Assembly: GCA_017504485.1 (NCBI GenBank)
Contig: JAFVRC010000015.1
Location: forward strand, 1-64,000
Source: Alistipes sp.
Lineage (GTDB): Bacteria > Bacteroidota > Bacteroidia > Bacteroidales > Rikenellaceae
Direction of reading: 5' to 3'
DNA: 64,000 nt
The translations under genes and the position numbers were made by a program. Below are positions 17,058 to 25,835 of this stretch, in pieces. Below the pieces are notes generated by a model. That model saw only the letters and a list, made by a program, of their open reading frames with translations, was not told the DNA's origin and did not search any database. Position 1 is the first letter of the stretch. Every line of letters begins with the position of its first letter.

Positions 17058-17107
17058 AGGCGTATGCAGGACTTTATGTACTCCACAGCATACGCCTGAT
17101 TTTTTAT
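17058..17107 (+). terminator. Rho-independent terminator of the AT-rich two-gene unit
   Basis: Perfect 10-base stem AGGCGTATGC (17058-17067) with 17088-17097, then GATTTTTTATT. Confidence 0.9.
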
Positions 17108-17206
17108 TCACAATGTATCTTCAAAAGACGCTTGATATCAGCGTTTTACTTTCAAGAGTTTTATTTACTCTGCGCTCATAGTTTTTTGACTTAATTACGA
17201 CCTCCG

Positions 17207-17223
17207 TGTAGTCTTCTATGTAG
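17207..17223 (+). repeat. Direct repeat, right copy
   Basis: Partner of 13987-14003. It lies in a 288-base intergenic stretch (17108-17395) otherwise without a gene. On the minus strand both copies encode Tyr-Ile-Glu-(Gly/Asp)-Tyr within short open frames. Confidence 0.5.
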
Positions 17224-17395
17224 GATTTCGCAATTTTCGTAAAAACCAGCACTGAAAATCAATCAGTTAAAAATTAAAAGACCTACCGAGCAGGATGCCA
17301 TTCGAGATAGAGTAGCTGAGAGGCATCGTAATAACGCAGATGAATGCCGGAATAGCCTCGGCAAAGTTACAAAATAATTCGATTAGTCGTCTATG

Positions 17396-18769
17396 TTACT
17401 TGCTCTTTTGAGGCGCGAAGACGTAGCCCCATGGCGCGAGGGTGTATTTCGTGCCGTCGGAGAGTTTGCCCTTGACCTCCTTATCCGAGAAGTTGCCGAT
17501 GAATAGGATGTCGGCACTGCCCTCATGTACGCGGCGGAACGAGAGCACCTCGGCCGGATGTTCGTTGTCCAACCACTTGGTCTGGCCGTAGAGCAGAGCC
17601 TTCTGCTCCTTGCGCATCTTGGCCCACGCCTTAATCTTGGCCGTGCGGTCGAGAGCCATCTCCGTTGCTCCGTCGCGCTGCCAATCTATCCAACAGTCCT
17701 TATGGCCGAAGAGCGACACGCGCTTGTCGTGGCCAATCTCCTGGCCGTTGAAGAGGAACGGCACGCCATCGAGGGCAAACGAGAAGGCAATCACAAGCTC
17801 GCCGCACGCGTGGCCGAGACGCTTTTCGAATCTGTTCTCGAAGGCATCCGTGGACCAATCGTGGTTTTCGGTCATATTCCAATGCAGCGCACCCTTCGGA
17901 CATAGAGCCTCTTGACGCTCGTGGCACTGACGAACATAGGCCATGCCGCCCTTGCCTTCGACGCTCTTCGACTTGAGGAGCGTGTAACGCAGATATTTGA
18001 ACACCTTCCAATTGTAGTCCGCATCGAAGGCCAAGCGAGTGTCGTAAGGTCTATCCGACTCGGCCACTACAACGATGTCGGGCTTGATGCGCTCCAACTC
18101 GGCACGCGCCTCCTCCCAGAACGAAACAGGGATGTAGTGGGCTACGTCGCAGCGAAAGCCATCCACGTCAAAGTCGGCAACGTAGTAGGACATGATGCTT
18201 CTGAAGTATGCTCGAGTGCCGCTGTACTCTGGGTCGAACATCGGGAACTTCCATTTGGTCAGCATCATCTCGCCATTCTTGTCATACTTGAAGAACTCCG
18301 GGTGCTGTTTTACAACGGCTGCACCCGGGCCGCAGTGCGCAAATACGAGGTCGAGAAAGACCTTCATGCCGAGGTCGTGCGCCTTGTTGATAAAGTCTTT
18401 GAGATCTTGGTCTGTGCCGTACTCCGGATCGACGTGGAAGTAGTCGCCGGCGCGGTATGGGTTGCGTGGGTCGTTGAATCCCGACTTGTGCTGTCGCGGG
18501 CTCCACTTTGTCTGGTCCATGTCGGTATCGGCAATATTCACGGGGAGAAGATATACTACCTTAATGCCCATATCGGCCAATCGCTCCAAGTGCTTCTCGG
18601 CCCCCTTCAATGTGCCCTCCTCGCTGAAGCAGCGCGGCATAATTTGGTAGGTTACGCCCTCGCGGAACCAGTCGGGAGCTTTTCGTGCGTTGAAATGGTG
18701 ATAGGACTGCTGAGCGAAGAGCGTTGTGCTCAACATCAGTAGCAGAATAAGGCTTGCAAATCGTTTCAT
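17396..18769 (-). CDS. Secreted GH13 alpha-amylase-family glycoside hydrolase
   Basis: 457 residues with a Sec signal (MKRFASLILLLMLSTTLFAQ). GH13 regions are intact: DLVFAHC (140-146), GFRCDVAH with nucleophile Asp208, VVVAESD with acid/base Glu237, and NHD with His303 and Asp304. A short beta-sandwich-like C-terminal part ends the protein. It should act on alpha-glucans in the periplasm or outside; exact specificity cannot be read. It is not beside Sus-type genes. GC is higher here than in the genes before 17 kb. Confidence 0.93.
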   Translation of the reverse strand: MKRFASLILLLMLSTTLFAQQSYHHFNARKAPDWFREGVTYQIMPRCFSEEGTLKGAEKHLERLADMGIKVVYLLPVNIADTDMDQTKWSPRQHKSGFNDPRNPYRAGDYFHVDPEYGTDQDLKDFINKAHDLGMKVFLDLVFAHCGPGAAVVKQHPEFFKYDKNGEMMLTKWKFPMFDPEYSGTRAYFRSIMSYYVADFDVDGFRCDVAHYIPVSFWEEARAELERIKPDIVVVAESDRPYDTRLAFDADYNWKVFKYLRYTLLKSKSVEGKGGMAYVRQCHERQEALCPKGALHWNMTENHDWSTDAFENRFEKRLGHACGELVIAFSFALDGVPFLFNGQEIGHDKRVSLFGHKDCWIDWQRDGATEMALDRTAKIKAWAKMRKEQKALLYGQTKWLDNEHPAEVLSFRRVHEGSADILFIGNFSDKEVKGKLSDGTKYTLAPWGYVFAPQKSK

Positions 18770-18797
18770 GATATTGAGTTTTAGGTTTTCGATATGA

Positions 18798-18805
18798 CAA
18801 ATTTA
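18798..18805 (-). promoter_or_regulatory. Predicted -7 box for the GH13 gene
   Basis: On the minus strand this reads TAAATTTG, 29 bases before the ATG at 18769. The -33 element is not clear. Confidence 0.5.
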
Positions 18806-18896
18806 TCAAAAATATTTTAAGAGTGGATATATCCGTTCTGTTTTTTTGCTGAATTTTATAATGTTAAATTTACGCTTTGTAGCTGTGTCACAAGGG

Positions 18897-20177
18897 CTAT
18901 TCGAATTTTACGAACATCTCGTCGAGGTTGATGATTATCCTCTTGAACTTCTTCAACAGTTCTATTCCGAGATTGCCGTCGCGCGATGAGACTGCGGTAC
19001 CCTCGGCAGGGATGTGCGCCGGCATAGAGTTGAACGTGGCTGGCGTATCGCCGATTGTCAGGGTGTATTCGGGCACTTTTACGATTTGACGACGTGATAT
19101 GCCACCGTGACCCCAACTATTTTGCGTTTCAGTGGGCAGGCCGCTTGTCGTTTTGGCGTTCTTCGAGAACCACAAATCCGAAAGGTCTGCTCCGCTATGT
19201 CCCGTATCGAGGGTGAATGTCATTCTGTTACCCCTCGCATCAACCACCTCTACAATCGGAATATTTTGGTCGAGGAGGATGTTTCTGCCATATCCGGGAG
19301 TAGCGGTTCTATGCGCCGGAATAACCAAGGTCATATCGACCATATCTATCTGTATCTCGCCAAGTCGTTTGATAAAGTCCATGCCAAGTATGGCATCTAC
19401 CGTAAACGAGACCTCTGCCGGAGCGGGGTTATTATCGACAAATGTCAGTACATTCTTATATGAAATAGGCCCGATGTTCATCTCCTCGATAAAAGCTCTT
19501 TGGAGATTACCGCCACCGGTCGCTCCTCCGACGAAGATAGAATTTTCGACCATCTGCGCCCCAATCTCCTTGGCTAAATTAAGTGATATTAACGACAACG
19601 ATGCGCCCGTGTCGAGGATAAAATCGTAAGTCTTACCATTGATGTTCACGGGAATATAGAGCAGTGTGTCGGAGGCTGCCGAGAGTGCAATCTTCACATC
19701 CGTATCGGGCTTCTTGAGCACGGGCGCCGGCAGGTTGCGTATGGCGTCATAATATTTTAGCAGCTCTTCGATGCCGCTTCCTTGCAATGAGCCCCCGGCA
19801 CCCTTGACTGCATCGGCGATGTTCTTTACCATATAGGCTGCAGCCGCATAGTTGCCATTAAAGCCTTCGACCGTTGCCCCCGTAATAACCATATTGCATA
19901 CACTCTCAAATCCAATCTCGGCCTGATGTGCAGCGATGAGCCTCGGTAGCTTCTCGCGCAGCTCCTGCGGACGGTTGAAATTCGAGGCCAGCATCACCTC
20001 GGCCATCTGTTTCAGCATAGGTGTCTGTACCTTGTCCTTAACATCGGGATAGACTCTTTGCAGCTCAAACCAATCTCCGGCGTTGATAAGTCCTCCCACC
20101 TGCGAATCTGCCTGCTGTGCAAACACATGCGCAGTGACAACAATTATAGAAAAGAGAGTGATGAAAAGTCGTTTCAT
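18897..20177 (-). CDS. Exported retropepsin-like aspartyl protease family protein
   Basis: 426 residues. The ATG at 20177 is chosen because it begins a good signal peptide (MKRLFITLFSIIVVTAHVFA); a longer in-frame start would run into the divergent promoter region. Two aspartyl-protease half-domains are visible: FILDTGAS with Asp189 and FTLDTGHS with Asp324. This is the paired layout of bacterial retropepsin-like Asp_protease proteins, in which one chain supplies both catalytic aspartates. An all-helical region of about 130 residues precedes them. Substrate unknown. It is divergent from the OhrR-like gene. Confidence 0.85.
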   Translation of the reverse strand: MKRLFITLFSIIVVTAHVFAQQADSQVGGLINAGDWFELQRVYPDVKDKVQTPMLKQMAEVMLASNFNRPQELREKLPRLIAAHQAEIGFESVCNMVITGATVEGFNGNYAAAAYMVKNIADAVKGAGGSLQGSGIEELLKYYDAIRNLPAPVLKKPDTDVKIALSAASDTLLYIPVNINGKTYDFILDTGASLSLISLNLAKEIGAQMVENSIFVGGATGGGNLQRAFIEEMNIGPISYKNVLTFVDNNPAPAEVSFTVDAILGMDFIKRLGEIQIDMVDMTLVIPAHRTATPGYGRNILLDQNIPIVEVVDARGNRMTFTLDTGHSGADLSDLWFSKNAKTTSGLPTETQNSWGHGGISRRQIVKVPEYTLTIGDTPATFNSMPAHIPAEGTAVSSRDGNLGIELLKKFKRIIINLDEMFVKFE

Positions 20178-20224
20178 TGATATAGTGTAGCTTGTTAATA
20201 ATCTCATCGTAAAGATAGGCCTTT

Positions 20225-20256
20225 TTTGCATAATATAAAAATTTGGCTTATCTTTG
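20225..20256 (+). promoter_or_regulatory. Promoter of the OhrR-like gene
   Basis: TTTG (20225-20228), 20 bases, TATCTTTG (20249-20256), an excellent match to the Bacteroidota consensus. Predicted transcript begins about 90 bases before the ATG at 20351. Confidence 0.75.
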
Positions 20257-20350
20257 TATTGTGTGCAATTCGATTGCTTACAATTGATAGATAGGTGTGT
20301 GCCACTATCATCAACCACGAGAAGATAGGACAAGAAATATTCGACCAGTT

Positions 20351-20773
20351 ATGAACGAGAGGCTAAAACTCGAAAATCAACTCTGCTTTCCACTCTATGC
20401 CTGCGCAAAGGAGGTGGTGCGACGATACGCGCCTCTACTCGAACCATTTGGGCTTACATACACCCAATATATTGCGATGATGGTGCTTTGGGAGCATAAG
20501 ACCATAACGGTTAAAGATTTGGGTAAAAAACTATTCCTTGATTCGGGAACGCTTACGCCGATGCTGAAGAAGATGGAACGCAGTGGTTGGCTCTGTCGCA
20601 CAAGGTCGCGGGAGGATGAACGAATGGTTGTTGTCGCAATTACAGAGCATGGCGAGGAGTTGCACGATATGCTTGCCGACGTGCCTGCGAAGATAACAAA
20701 CTGTGTTAAACTCGAGAACGAAGAGGCAATGCAGCTATACGCCCTGCTCAACAAGATGATGAAGACCTTTTAA
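20351..20773 (+). CDS. MarR/OhrR-family transcriptional regulator
   Basis: 140 residues. The ATG at 20351 gives MNERLKLENQLCFPLYACAKE, which matches the start of OhrR-type regulators, including the reactive cysteine position (Cys12) and a second Cys18. The winged helix-turn-helix covers about 50-100 (VKDLGKKLFLDSGTLTPMLKKM; then the DER wing motif). OhrR proteins sense organic hydroperoxides and usually control ohr; no ohr gene is next to it. The downstream 61-residue Cys protein, 11 bases away, is the nearest candidate target. Confidence 0.88.
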   Translation: MNERLKLENQLCFPLYACAKEVVRRYAPLLEPFGLTYTQYIAMMVLWEHKTITVKDLGKKLFLDSGTLTPMLKKMERSGWLCRTRSREDERMVVVAITEHGEELHDMLADVPAKITNCVKLENEEAMQLYALLNKMMKTF

Positions 20774-20784
20774 CAAGATAGTAT

Positions 20785-20970
20785 ATGGCAGATTACAAGT
20801 GCGAGAATTGCCCAATGAGAGCGAAGTTCGAGAATGCTCCAAAATCTTTTGTTGGCCGTTTTTGGCGTTGGCACATAAACTTTTGCCCAGGTTGGAAGGG
20901 CTATTTCAACTCTTTGACTCCCGAAGAGAAGGAGATGTTGAGAGCAAAGTATCACTTCATAAAGTATTAA
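20785..20970 (+). CDS. Small cysteine-containing protein of unknown function
   Basis: 61 residues, no signal or membrane span. Cys6-X2-Cys9 near the start and Cys34 in a Trp-rich FWRWHINFCPGW segment could bind a metal or be redox active. It starts 11 bases after the OhrR-like gene and ends 7 bases before the next gene, so it is probably in that operon. I believe similar small proteins occur in other Bacteroidales but cannot name a family. Confidence 0.75.
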   Translation: MADYKCENCPMRAKFENAPKSFVGRFWRWHINFCPGWKGYFNSLTPEEKEMLRAKYHFIKY

Positions 20971-20977
20971 TTAGGTG

Positions 20978-21382
20978 ATGGTGCCAAGAAGATACCTTTA
21001 TTTTGTCGCCGCCTTGATTTGGGGTGCTCCGGGCATTGCGATTGCATTGAAAGGTATTAACGCTTATGGCCTTGTACAACCATCGCAACTTCGGTGGTTG
21101 CTTGTCGCTACGGCGTGTGTCATTGTGCTCTTTTTCTGTATATTCCGCAGAGTAACAAGGCGATATATCGAGCATATCGCAACCTTGCCGGACAGATGCT
21201 CTTTGCATCAAACATTTCCTTTGAAGGGATGGGTATTAATACTATTTATGATAGGGTTGGGCCTCGCCCTGAGATTCATCCCAAGTATTCCCATCCAATT
21301 TACCGCCTCGTTCTACTCGGGCCTTGGGCCGATGTTGATACTCTCGTCCATGTGGTTTATTGTTCCAATGGTACGCCCCTGA
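20978..21382 (+). CDS. Small membrane protein of unknown function
   Basis: 134 residues, ATG at 20978 preferred over GTG at 20975. Hydrophobic segments at about 7-25, 40-58, 80-97 and 110-128 predict four membrane spans with short basic loops (RRVTRRY). It is the third gene of the OhrR-like unit. The stop at 21380-21382 is followed in the same frame by the IS3 transposase remnant, so the original C-terminus may have been altered by that insertion. Confidence 0.65.
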   Translation: MVPRRYLYFVAALIWGAPGIAIALKGINAYGLVQPSQLRWLLVATACVIVLFFCIFRRVTRRYIEHIATLPDRCSLHQTFPLKGWVLILFMIGLGLALRFIPSIPIQFTASFYSGLGPMLILSSMWFIVPMVRP

Positions 21383-21555
21383 CCGAGCTACTTGCTGGAT
21401 ATGGAAGTTTTCAAGCGTGAGTTACGAAAGTATATTAACTACTATAATAACTACCGTATTAAACTAAAATTAAACGGAAAGAGTCCGATGCAATACCGAA
21501 CTCTTTACCAGTAAATCATTTTAATAATCCGTCCAATCTTTTGGGGTCAGTACAC
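21383..21555 (+). pseudogene. IS3-family (IS150-group) transposase remnant with right end
   Basis: Codons 21383-21514 encode the tail of an IS3-type OrfB transposase: FKRELRKYINYYNNYRIKLK, then LNGKSPMQYRT and a stop. The YINYYNN-RI-KLKG-SP-QYR pattern is the usual C-terminus of this family. After the stop, 21519-21555 ends in TTTTGGGGTCAGTACA, like the terminal inverted repeat of such elements. The rest of the element and its left end are absent, so it is a dead fragment. Confidence 0.8.
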
Positions 21556-21589
21556 TTTGACAGCCTTTTCTATCTTGAGCCACATAAGC

Positions 21590-22759
21590 CTATCTCACGA
21601 ACTTAATCGCAGTCTTAAGAGGTTTATTTGCGCCGATGTGGAAGTTCTCGACAAAGATATTTGCCACAACCTTTCTGACCGACGAGTCCAAAGATGCGCT
21701 ACCACCTGTATTCGACAATGGCTGTGCCGAGAATCGAATAGTCGAGAATGGAGGGATGATGATATAGCGAGTATAGCGATATCCCTCCGAGCCTGGAGCC
21801 TTAGTGATGCGAACAGGAATGCTCGAGACATTCTCCAAGGTGCAAGATACACCCTTCTTGCTCCACTTTACATTCTTAACCTGAATACAAGCATCGAAGA
21901 GTGGCTTCAACTCCTGCTCACGGCCAAAAACCATCTCGTCAGCATAGACCGCAGTACGCTTCTCGTTCATAGCCTCACGCACGCTTGCGACATTGCGCTC
22001 CTTCGCAAAAACGAGGGTAACAACACGGTGTCCGCCACCCATATAGTCAATCTTGTTGAACATAAGGTCGTGGGCATCCGAGCAACCCATAATTGCGAGG
22101 TTATACTTCAAACACCAATCGTGAGCCTCCGGGCTATATCCGCACTCTGCGTTGTAGACCTCGATAGCGTCGAAATAGCCCTCCTCGAGGAACTTCTTCT
22201 GCACAGGGCCGATGACAGTCTCATTTGGCGAATACTTGACCCAATGTGGGTGATTCCACATAATAAATGCGCCCTGCTTGCGAGCCTCCTTAAAACCTGC
22301 CTCGGTAGCCTTAGCGTTGTCATCGTTAAACTTCTCCGCCTCGATCACAATCTTCTCGTTGCTCTTTGTAAATAGGAGGTTGGTGTGACCCGATGGACGA
22401 TTACGCGAGAGCTCACCACCACTGATAAGAATCAAATCTTGGCGAGCTGCTGCCTTTCGAGCGAGCTTGTACGGAGTATCCGAGTCGCAATCAGACGAGA
22501 TAATACCACTCTTAATCCACTTGCGTGAACGAGTGTCGATGTGGTCGGTGATAGACAAGATGTCGAGACCCTCCCAAACGGCCTCACTAACACGAGTTTC
22601 AGGCCAAACCTTGCCATCCGAGAAGATAGTGTGGATGTGGAAATCGCCCTTCAATGTCTTGTAACCCTCGATATCAGGGATAACAATTTTGTTTGTTGTG
22701 TAGGCAAATGCCGAAGCCGACACCAACAACATCACAAAAAGAGATGTAAGTCTCTTCAT
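21590..22759 (-). CDS. Exported PHP-domain phosphoesterase (Sb-PDE-like)
   Basis: 389 residues with a Sec signal (MKRLTSLFVMLLVSASAFAY). PHP metal ligands are visible: GDFHIHTIFSDG (His41, His43), SITDH (His73), a Glu in GGELSR, WNHPHW and CSDAHD. The first two thirds form the PHP barrel and the last ~90 residues look like a beta domain. The group includes phosphodiesterases such as the Sphingobium Sb-PDE; the natural substrate is unknown. Own promoter upstream. Confidence 0.88.
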   Translation of the reverse strand: MKRLTSLFVMLLVSASAFAYTTNKIVIPDIEGYKTLKGDFHIHTIFSDGKVWPETRVSEAVWEGLDILSITDHIDTRSRKWIKSGIISSDCDSDTPYKLARKAAARQDLILISGGELSRNRPSGHTNLLFTKSNEKIVIEAEKFNDDNAKATEAGFKEARKQGAFIMWNHPHWVKYSPNETVIGPVQKKFLEEGYFDAIEVYNAECGYSPEAHDWCLKYNLAIMGCSDAHDLMFNKIDYMGGGHRVVTLVFAKERNVASVREAMNEKRTAVYADEMVFGREQELKPLFDACIQVKNVKWSKKGVSCTLENVSSIPVRITKAPGSEGYRYTRYIIIPPFSTIRFSAQPLSNTGGSASLDSSVRKVVANIFVENFHIGANKPLKTAIKFVR

Positions 22760-22788
22760 ATCTGCGGATTTTTACTTGTTAATTTCCA

Positions 22789-22820
22789 CAAAATTAAACT
22801 TTTTTTCGCAAAAATACAAA
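22789..22820 (-). promoter_or_regulatory. Promoter of the PHP phosphoesterase gene
   Basis: Minus strand: TTTG (22820-22817), 20 bases, TAATTTTG (22796-22789). The ATG at 22759 is 29 bases further on. Confidence 0.75.
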
Positions 22821-22904
22821 TCAACCTCAATGAGTTATGGAGCGACGATTTGCCACCACCGCACCTACGCCATAGAACACCACCAAACACCAGAGCAGAG
22901 TTAG

Positions 22905-23063
<159 letters not shown>

Positions 23064-23075
23064 CCAAAGGTTTAT

Positions 23076-23120
23076 ATAATGCAATAGGGCTGCCCATTCG
23101 AGGTAGCCCTATTGCATTAT
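23076..23120. terminator. Bidirectional terminator between the glutamate synthase remnant and mnmE
   Basis: Perfect 16-base stem ATAATGCAATAGGGCT (23076-23091) with 23105-23120, 13-base loop. It ends the minus-strand parA-to-mnmE operon and would also end the remnant's transcript. Confidence 0.85.
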
Positions 23121-23136
23121 CCATAAGCCGTTCCGC

Positions 23137-24465
23137 CTACTTGCCGATGCAGAACTGCGAGAAGATGCGGTGGAGGATGTCGTCGCTCGTGATGCGGCCG
23201 GTGATTTCGGCAAGGGCGGTGATGGCTCCACGGATATGCTCGGCCAGAAGTTCGCCCGAGAGCCCCTCGTCGAGGGCACGAAGAGCTGCCGCCAGGTCAT
23301 TATGGGCGCGGCGCAGAGCCTCGGCATGGCGGATATTCGACACGACAACCTCGCCGCGGTATAGCCCCTCGGTGTCGATGGTCAAACGCAGGGACTTGCG
23401 CAACGTGTCGATGCCCTCGCCGTTGCGGGCCGAGATATAGATAGCTCCCTCGATATCGCGGCGGTCGGTAGTATCCATCTTATTGACTACAACCAACATA
23501 GTCTGCCCCTCCGAGAGCGTAGGCAGCGTCATGTCGCTCTGTGACGGCTCAGTCATATAGAGAACGATTTGTGCCTGACGCATAGCACGTTCTGTGCGTT
23601 CGATACCCATTTGTTCGAGTTGGTCGGAGGTGGTGTGCAGGCCCGCCGTGTCGATAAAGCGGAAGCGGATGTCGTCGATGGTGACACTCTCCTCGATAGT
23701 GTCACGCGTCGTGCCGGCAATCTCCGATACCATGGCGCGGTCGTCGCCCACGAGGCGGTTGAGCAGTGTGCTCTTGCCCACATTCGGTCGGCCGACAATG
23801 GCCACGGCAACACCTTCACGGATGGCGTTGCCAACGCGGAAAGAGTCGATAAGTCGCGCGACGGCACTTTCGGTCTGCTTCAACATCGAGCCAAGGCGCA
23901 CACGGTCGGCAAACTCCACATCCTCCTCCGCGAAGTCGAGTTCGAGTTCGAGCAGTGAGGTTATGTCGAGCAGCTCCTCACGAAGCGAGTCGAGCATCTG
24001 CGAGTAGCTGCCGCGCATCTGCGTAGCGGCAATAGCGTGTGCTGCGCGTGACTCGGCGGCGATAAGGTCGGCAACAGCCTCGGCCTGCGAGAGGTCTATG
24101 CGGCCGGCAGCGAGTGCACGGCGCGAAAACTCTCCCGGCTCGGCAAGGCGGGCCCCCTGTTTGCAGAGCAGACGGATGACCTCCGAGGCGATATAGCGCG
24201 AGCCGTGAATCGATATCTCGACCGACTCTTCGCCCGTGTAGGAGTGTGGTGCGCGGAACACCGCTACGACAACATCATCGACCACACGCTCGTCATCGCA
24301 GATGGTGCCGTAGTGTAGCGTGTGCGAGGCGGTATCGGCGAGTGGCTTGCGTCCACGAAATATGCTGTCGCAGCAGGCAATAGAGCCCTCTCCACTCAAA
24401 CGTATGGTGGCAATTGCACCGCCGAGGGCGGTTGCCGGAGCGACTATAATCGAGTGGTCGTTCAT
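23137..24465 (-). CDS. mnmE: tRNA modification GTPase MnmE
   Basis: With MnmG it makes the 5-carboxymethylaminomethyl group on U34 of certain tRNAs. 442 residues: N-terminal formyl-tetrahydrofolate-binding domain (1-120, with the SYTGEESVEI motif), helical domain, and an inserted G domain with GRPNVGKST (225-233), GTTRD (251-255), DTAG (272-275) and NKMD. The protein ends in FCIGK, the family's conserved cysteine motif. Last gene of the operon, 3 bases after mltD. Confidence 0.97.
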   Translation of the reverse strand: MNDHSIIVAPATALGGAIATIRLSGEGSIACCDSIFRGRKPLADTASHTLHYGTICDDERVVDDVVVAVFRAPHSYTGEESVEISIHGSRYIASEVIRLLCKQGARLAEPGEFSRRALAAGRIDLSQAEAVADLIAAESRAAHAIAATQMRGSYSQMLDSLREELLDITSLLELELDFAEEDVEFADRVRLGSMLKQTESAVARLIDSFRVGNAIREGVAVAIVGRPNVGKSTLLNRLVGDDRAMVSEIAGTTRDTIEESVTIDDIRFRFIDTAGLHTTSDQLEQMGIERTERAMRQAQIVLYMTEPSQSDMTLPTLSEGQTMLVVVNKMDTTDRRDIEGAIYISARNGEGIDTLRKSLRLTIDTEGLYRGEVVVSNIRHAEALRRAHNDLAAALRALDEGLSGELLAEHIRGAITALAEITGRITSDDILHRIFSQFCIGK

Positions 24466-24468
24466 GCT

Positions 24469-25824
24469 CTATGCTCGTGGTTTTGGTTTGTTGATGCGCA
24501 GTTTCTGCCCCGGACGTATGACGGTCGATTTGAGTCGGTTCCACTTCATTATATCCTTGACGGTCGTGCGATTACGTTTGGCGATAAGACCGAGGTTGTC
24601 GCCCTTGCGCACGGTGTAGATGTAGCCTACACCTTCGGCACGCTTCTTTTCGAGGTTTGCAGGATTTATGTACTCTTTGAGGTAGAGCGAATCTTTGGCG
24701 TGAATATCTGCCTCCTGAGCTATGTACTCGGAGATGTAGCATATGGGCAGACGCAGCGTGTAGCTCTTGCGCGTGGCAGGAATTATGTCGATCTTGTACT
24801 GCGGATTGAGCAGGCGCAGTGTCTCGAGCGGAATGTTAAGCGTCGAGGCTACCTGCCCGAGGTGCATGATGCGATTGACGCAAACCGTGTCGGTAGCGAT
24901 ATGTTGTGGCGCGGCAGCAGCCTCTATATTGTGTTGGCGGTGGTAGGTATAGGCGTAGGCCGCCGCGATAAACTTCGGCACATATCCGCGTGTCTCGCGC
25001 GGCAGCAGGTCGTAAATATCCCAGAATGTGCGGCAATTCTCGCCGGCGCGGGCGATGGCTCTATTGACGTTGCCCGGGCCGCAGTTGTAGGCGGCGATGG
25101 CGAGCGTCCAGTCGCCATAGATATGGTATAGGTCGCGCAAGAAGCGACAGGCAGCGCGTGTCGATTTAAGCACATCGCATCGCTCATCGACCAGCGAGTT
25201 GATTTCGAGACCGAGGTTTTTGCCGGTGCTCGGCATAAACTGCCACAGCCCCACGGCACCCATACGCGAGGTGGCCAGTGTCGAGAGGTTGGACTCGATA
25301 ACCGGGAGTATGCGCAGCTCGAGTGGCAGGTCGCGTGCGAGCAGCTCCTCCTCGATAATCGGGAAGTAGTACTGCGAGAGGCCGAGCACACGCTTCAGGG
25401 GGCTCCAACGACCGTTGAGATACTGCTCAATGTAGTTGCGTACAATGTAATTGTAGGGCAGATGCACGGGCGAAGCAATATCCGCGAGTCGCCGCTTGTA
25501 GAGCGAATCGACGGGCTGCACGGCCGTGGTGTCGCTGATGGAGAAGGGCTCGAAGTACTCCCTGGTACTCTGCTGTGTGAGCTGTGTGAGCCACACATCG
25601 ACCAGCGAATCAACGTGCTCGACCGACTGTGCGAGGCGCAAAGTGTCGATGCGCGGCGCAGGTTTGGGGATGATGTGCACGGTATCGAAAACCTTCACGC
25701 GCACGGTATCATATATATGTTGCACGGCAGACGTTGTGCGCACCTTGCGCCGAGGTTGTCGCTCGGCAGCCAAGACGGCATAGGAGCATAGCGCGAGCAG
25801 GAGGATTGTCAGAAATCGCTTCAT
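24469..25824 (-). CDS. mltD: Membrane-bound lytic murein transglycosylase D-like (SLT + LysM)
   Basis: 451 residues; the ATG at 25824 begins a signal peptide (MKRFLTILLLALCSYAVLAA), while a longer frame upstream is antisense noise. The SLT domain spans about 150-310 with catalytic Glu177 in LPVIESNLS, then GAVGLWQFMPSTG and AIAAYNCGPGNV. Two LysM-like regions follow, a weak one near 345-390 and a clear one at the end (YTVRKGDNLGLIAKR to RPGQKLRI). It cleaves peptidoglycan glycan strands in the periplasm to 1,6-anhydro products. It is placed 11 bases after the DUF5683 gene. Confidence 0.93.
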   Translation of the reverse strand: MKRFLTILLLALCSYAVLAAERQPRRKVRTTSAVQHIYDTVRVKVFDTVHIIPKPAPRIDTLRLAQSVEHVDSLVDVWLTQLTQQSTREYFEPFSISDTTAVQPVDSLYKRRLADIASPVHLPYNYIVRNYIEQYLNGRWSPLKRVLGLSQYYFPIIEEELLARDLPLELRILPVIESNLSTLATSRMGAVGLWQFMPSTGKNLGLEINSLVDERCDVLKSTRAACRFLRDLYHIYGDWTLAIAAYNCGPGNVNRAIARAGENCRTFWDIYDLLPRETRGYVPKFIAAAYAYTYHRQHNIEAAAAPQHIATDTVCVNRIMHLGQVASTLNIPLETLRLLNPQYKIDIIPATRKSYTLRLPICYISEYIAQEADIHAKDSLYLKEYINPANLEKKRAEGVGYIYTVRKGDNLGLIAKRNRTTVKDIMKWNRLKSTVIRPGQKLRINKPKPRA

Positions 25825-25835
25825 CGAGAGCTCTT

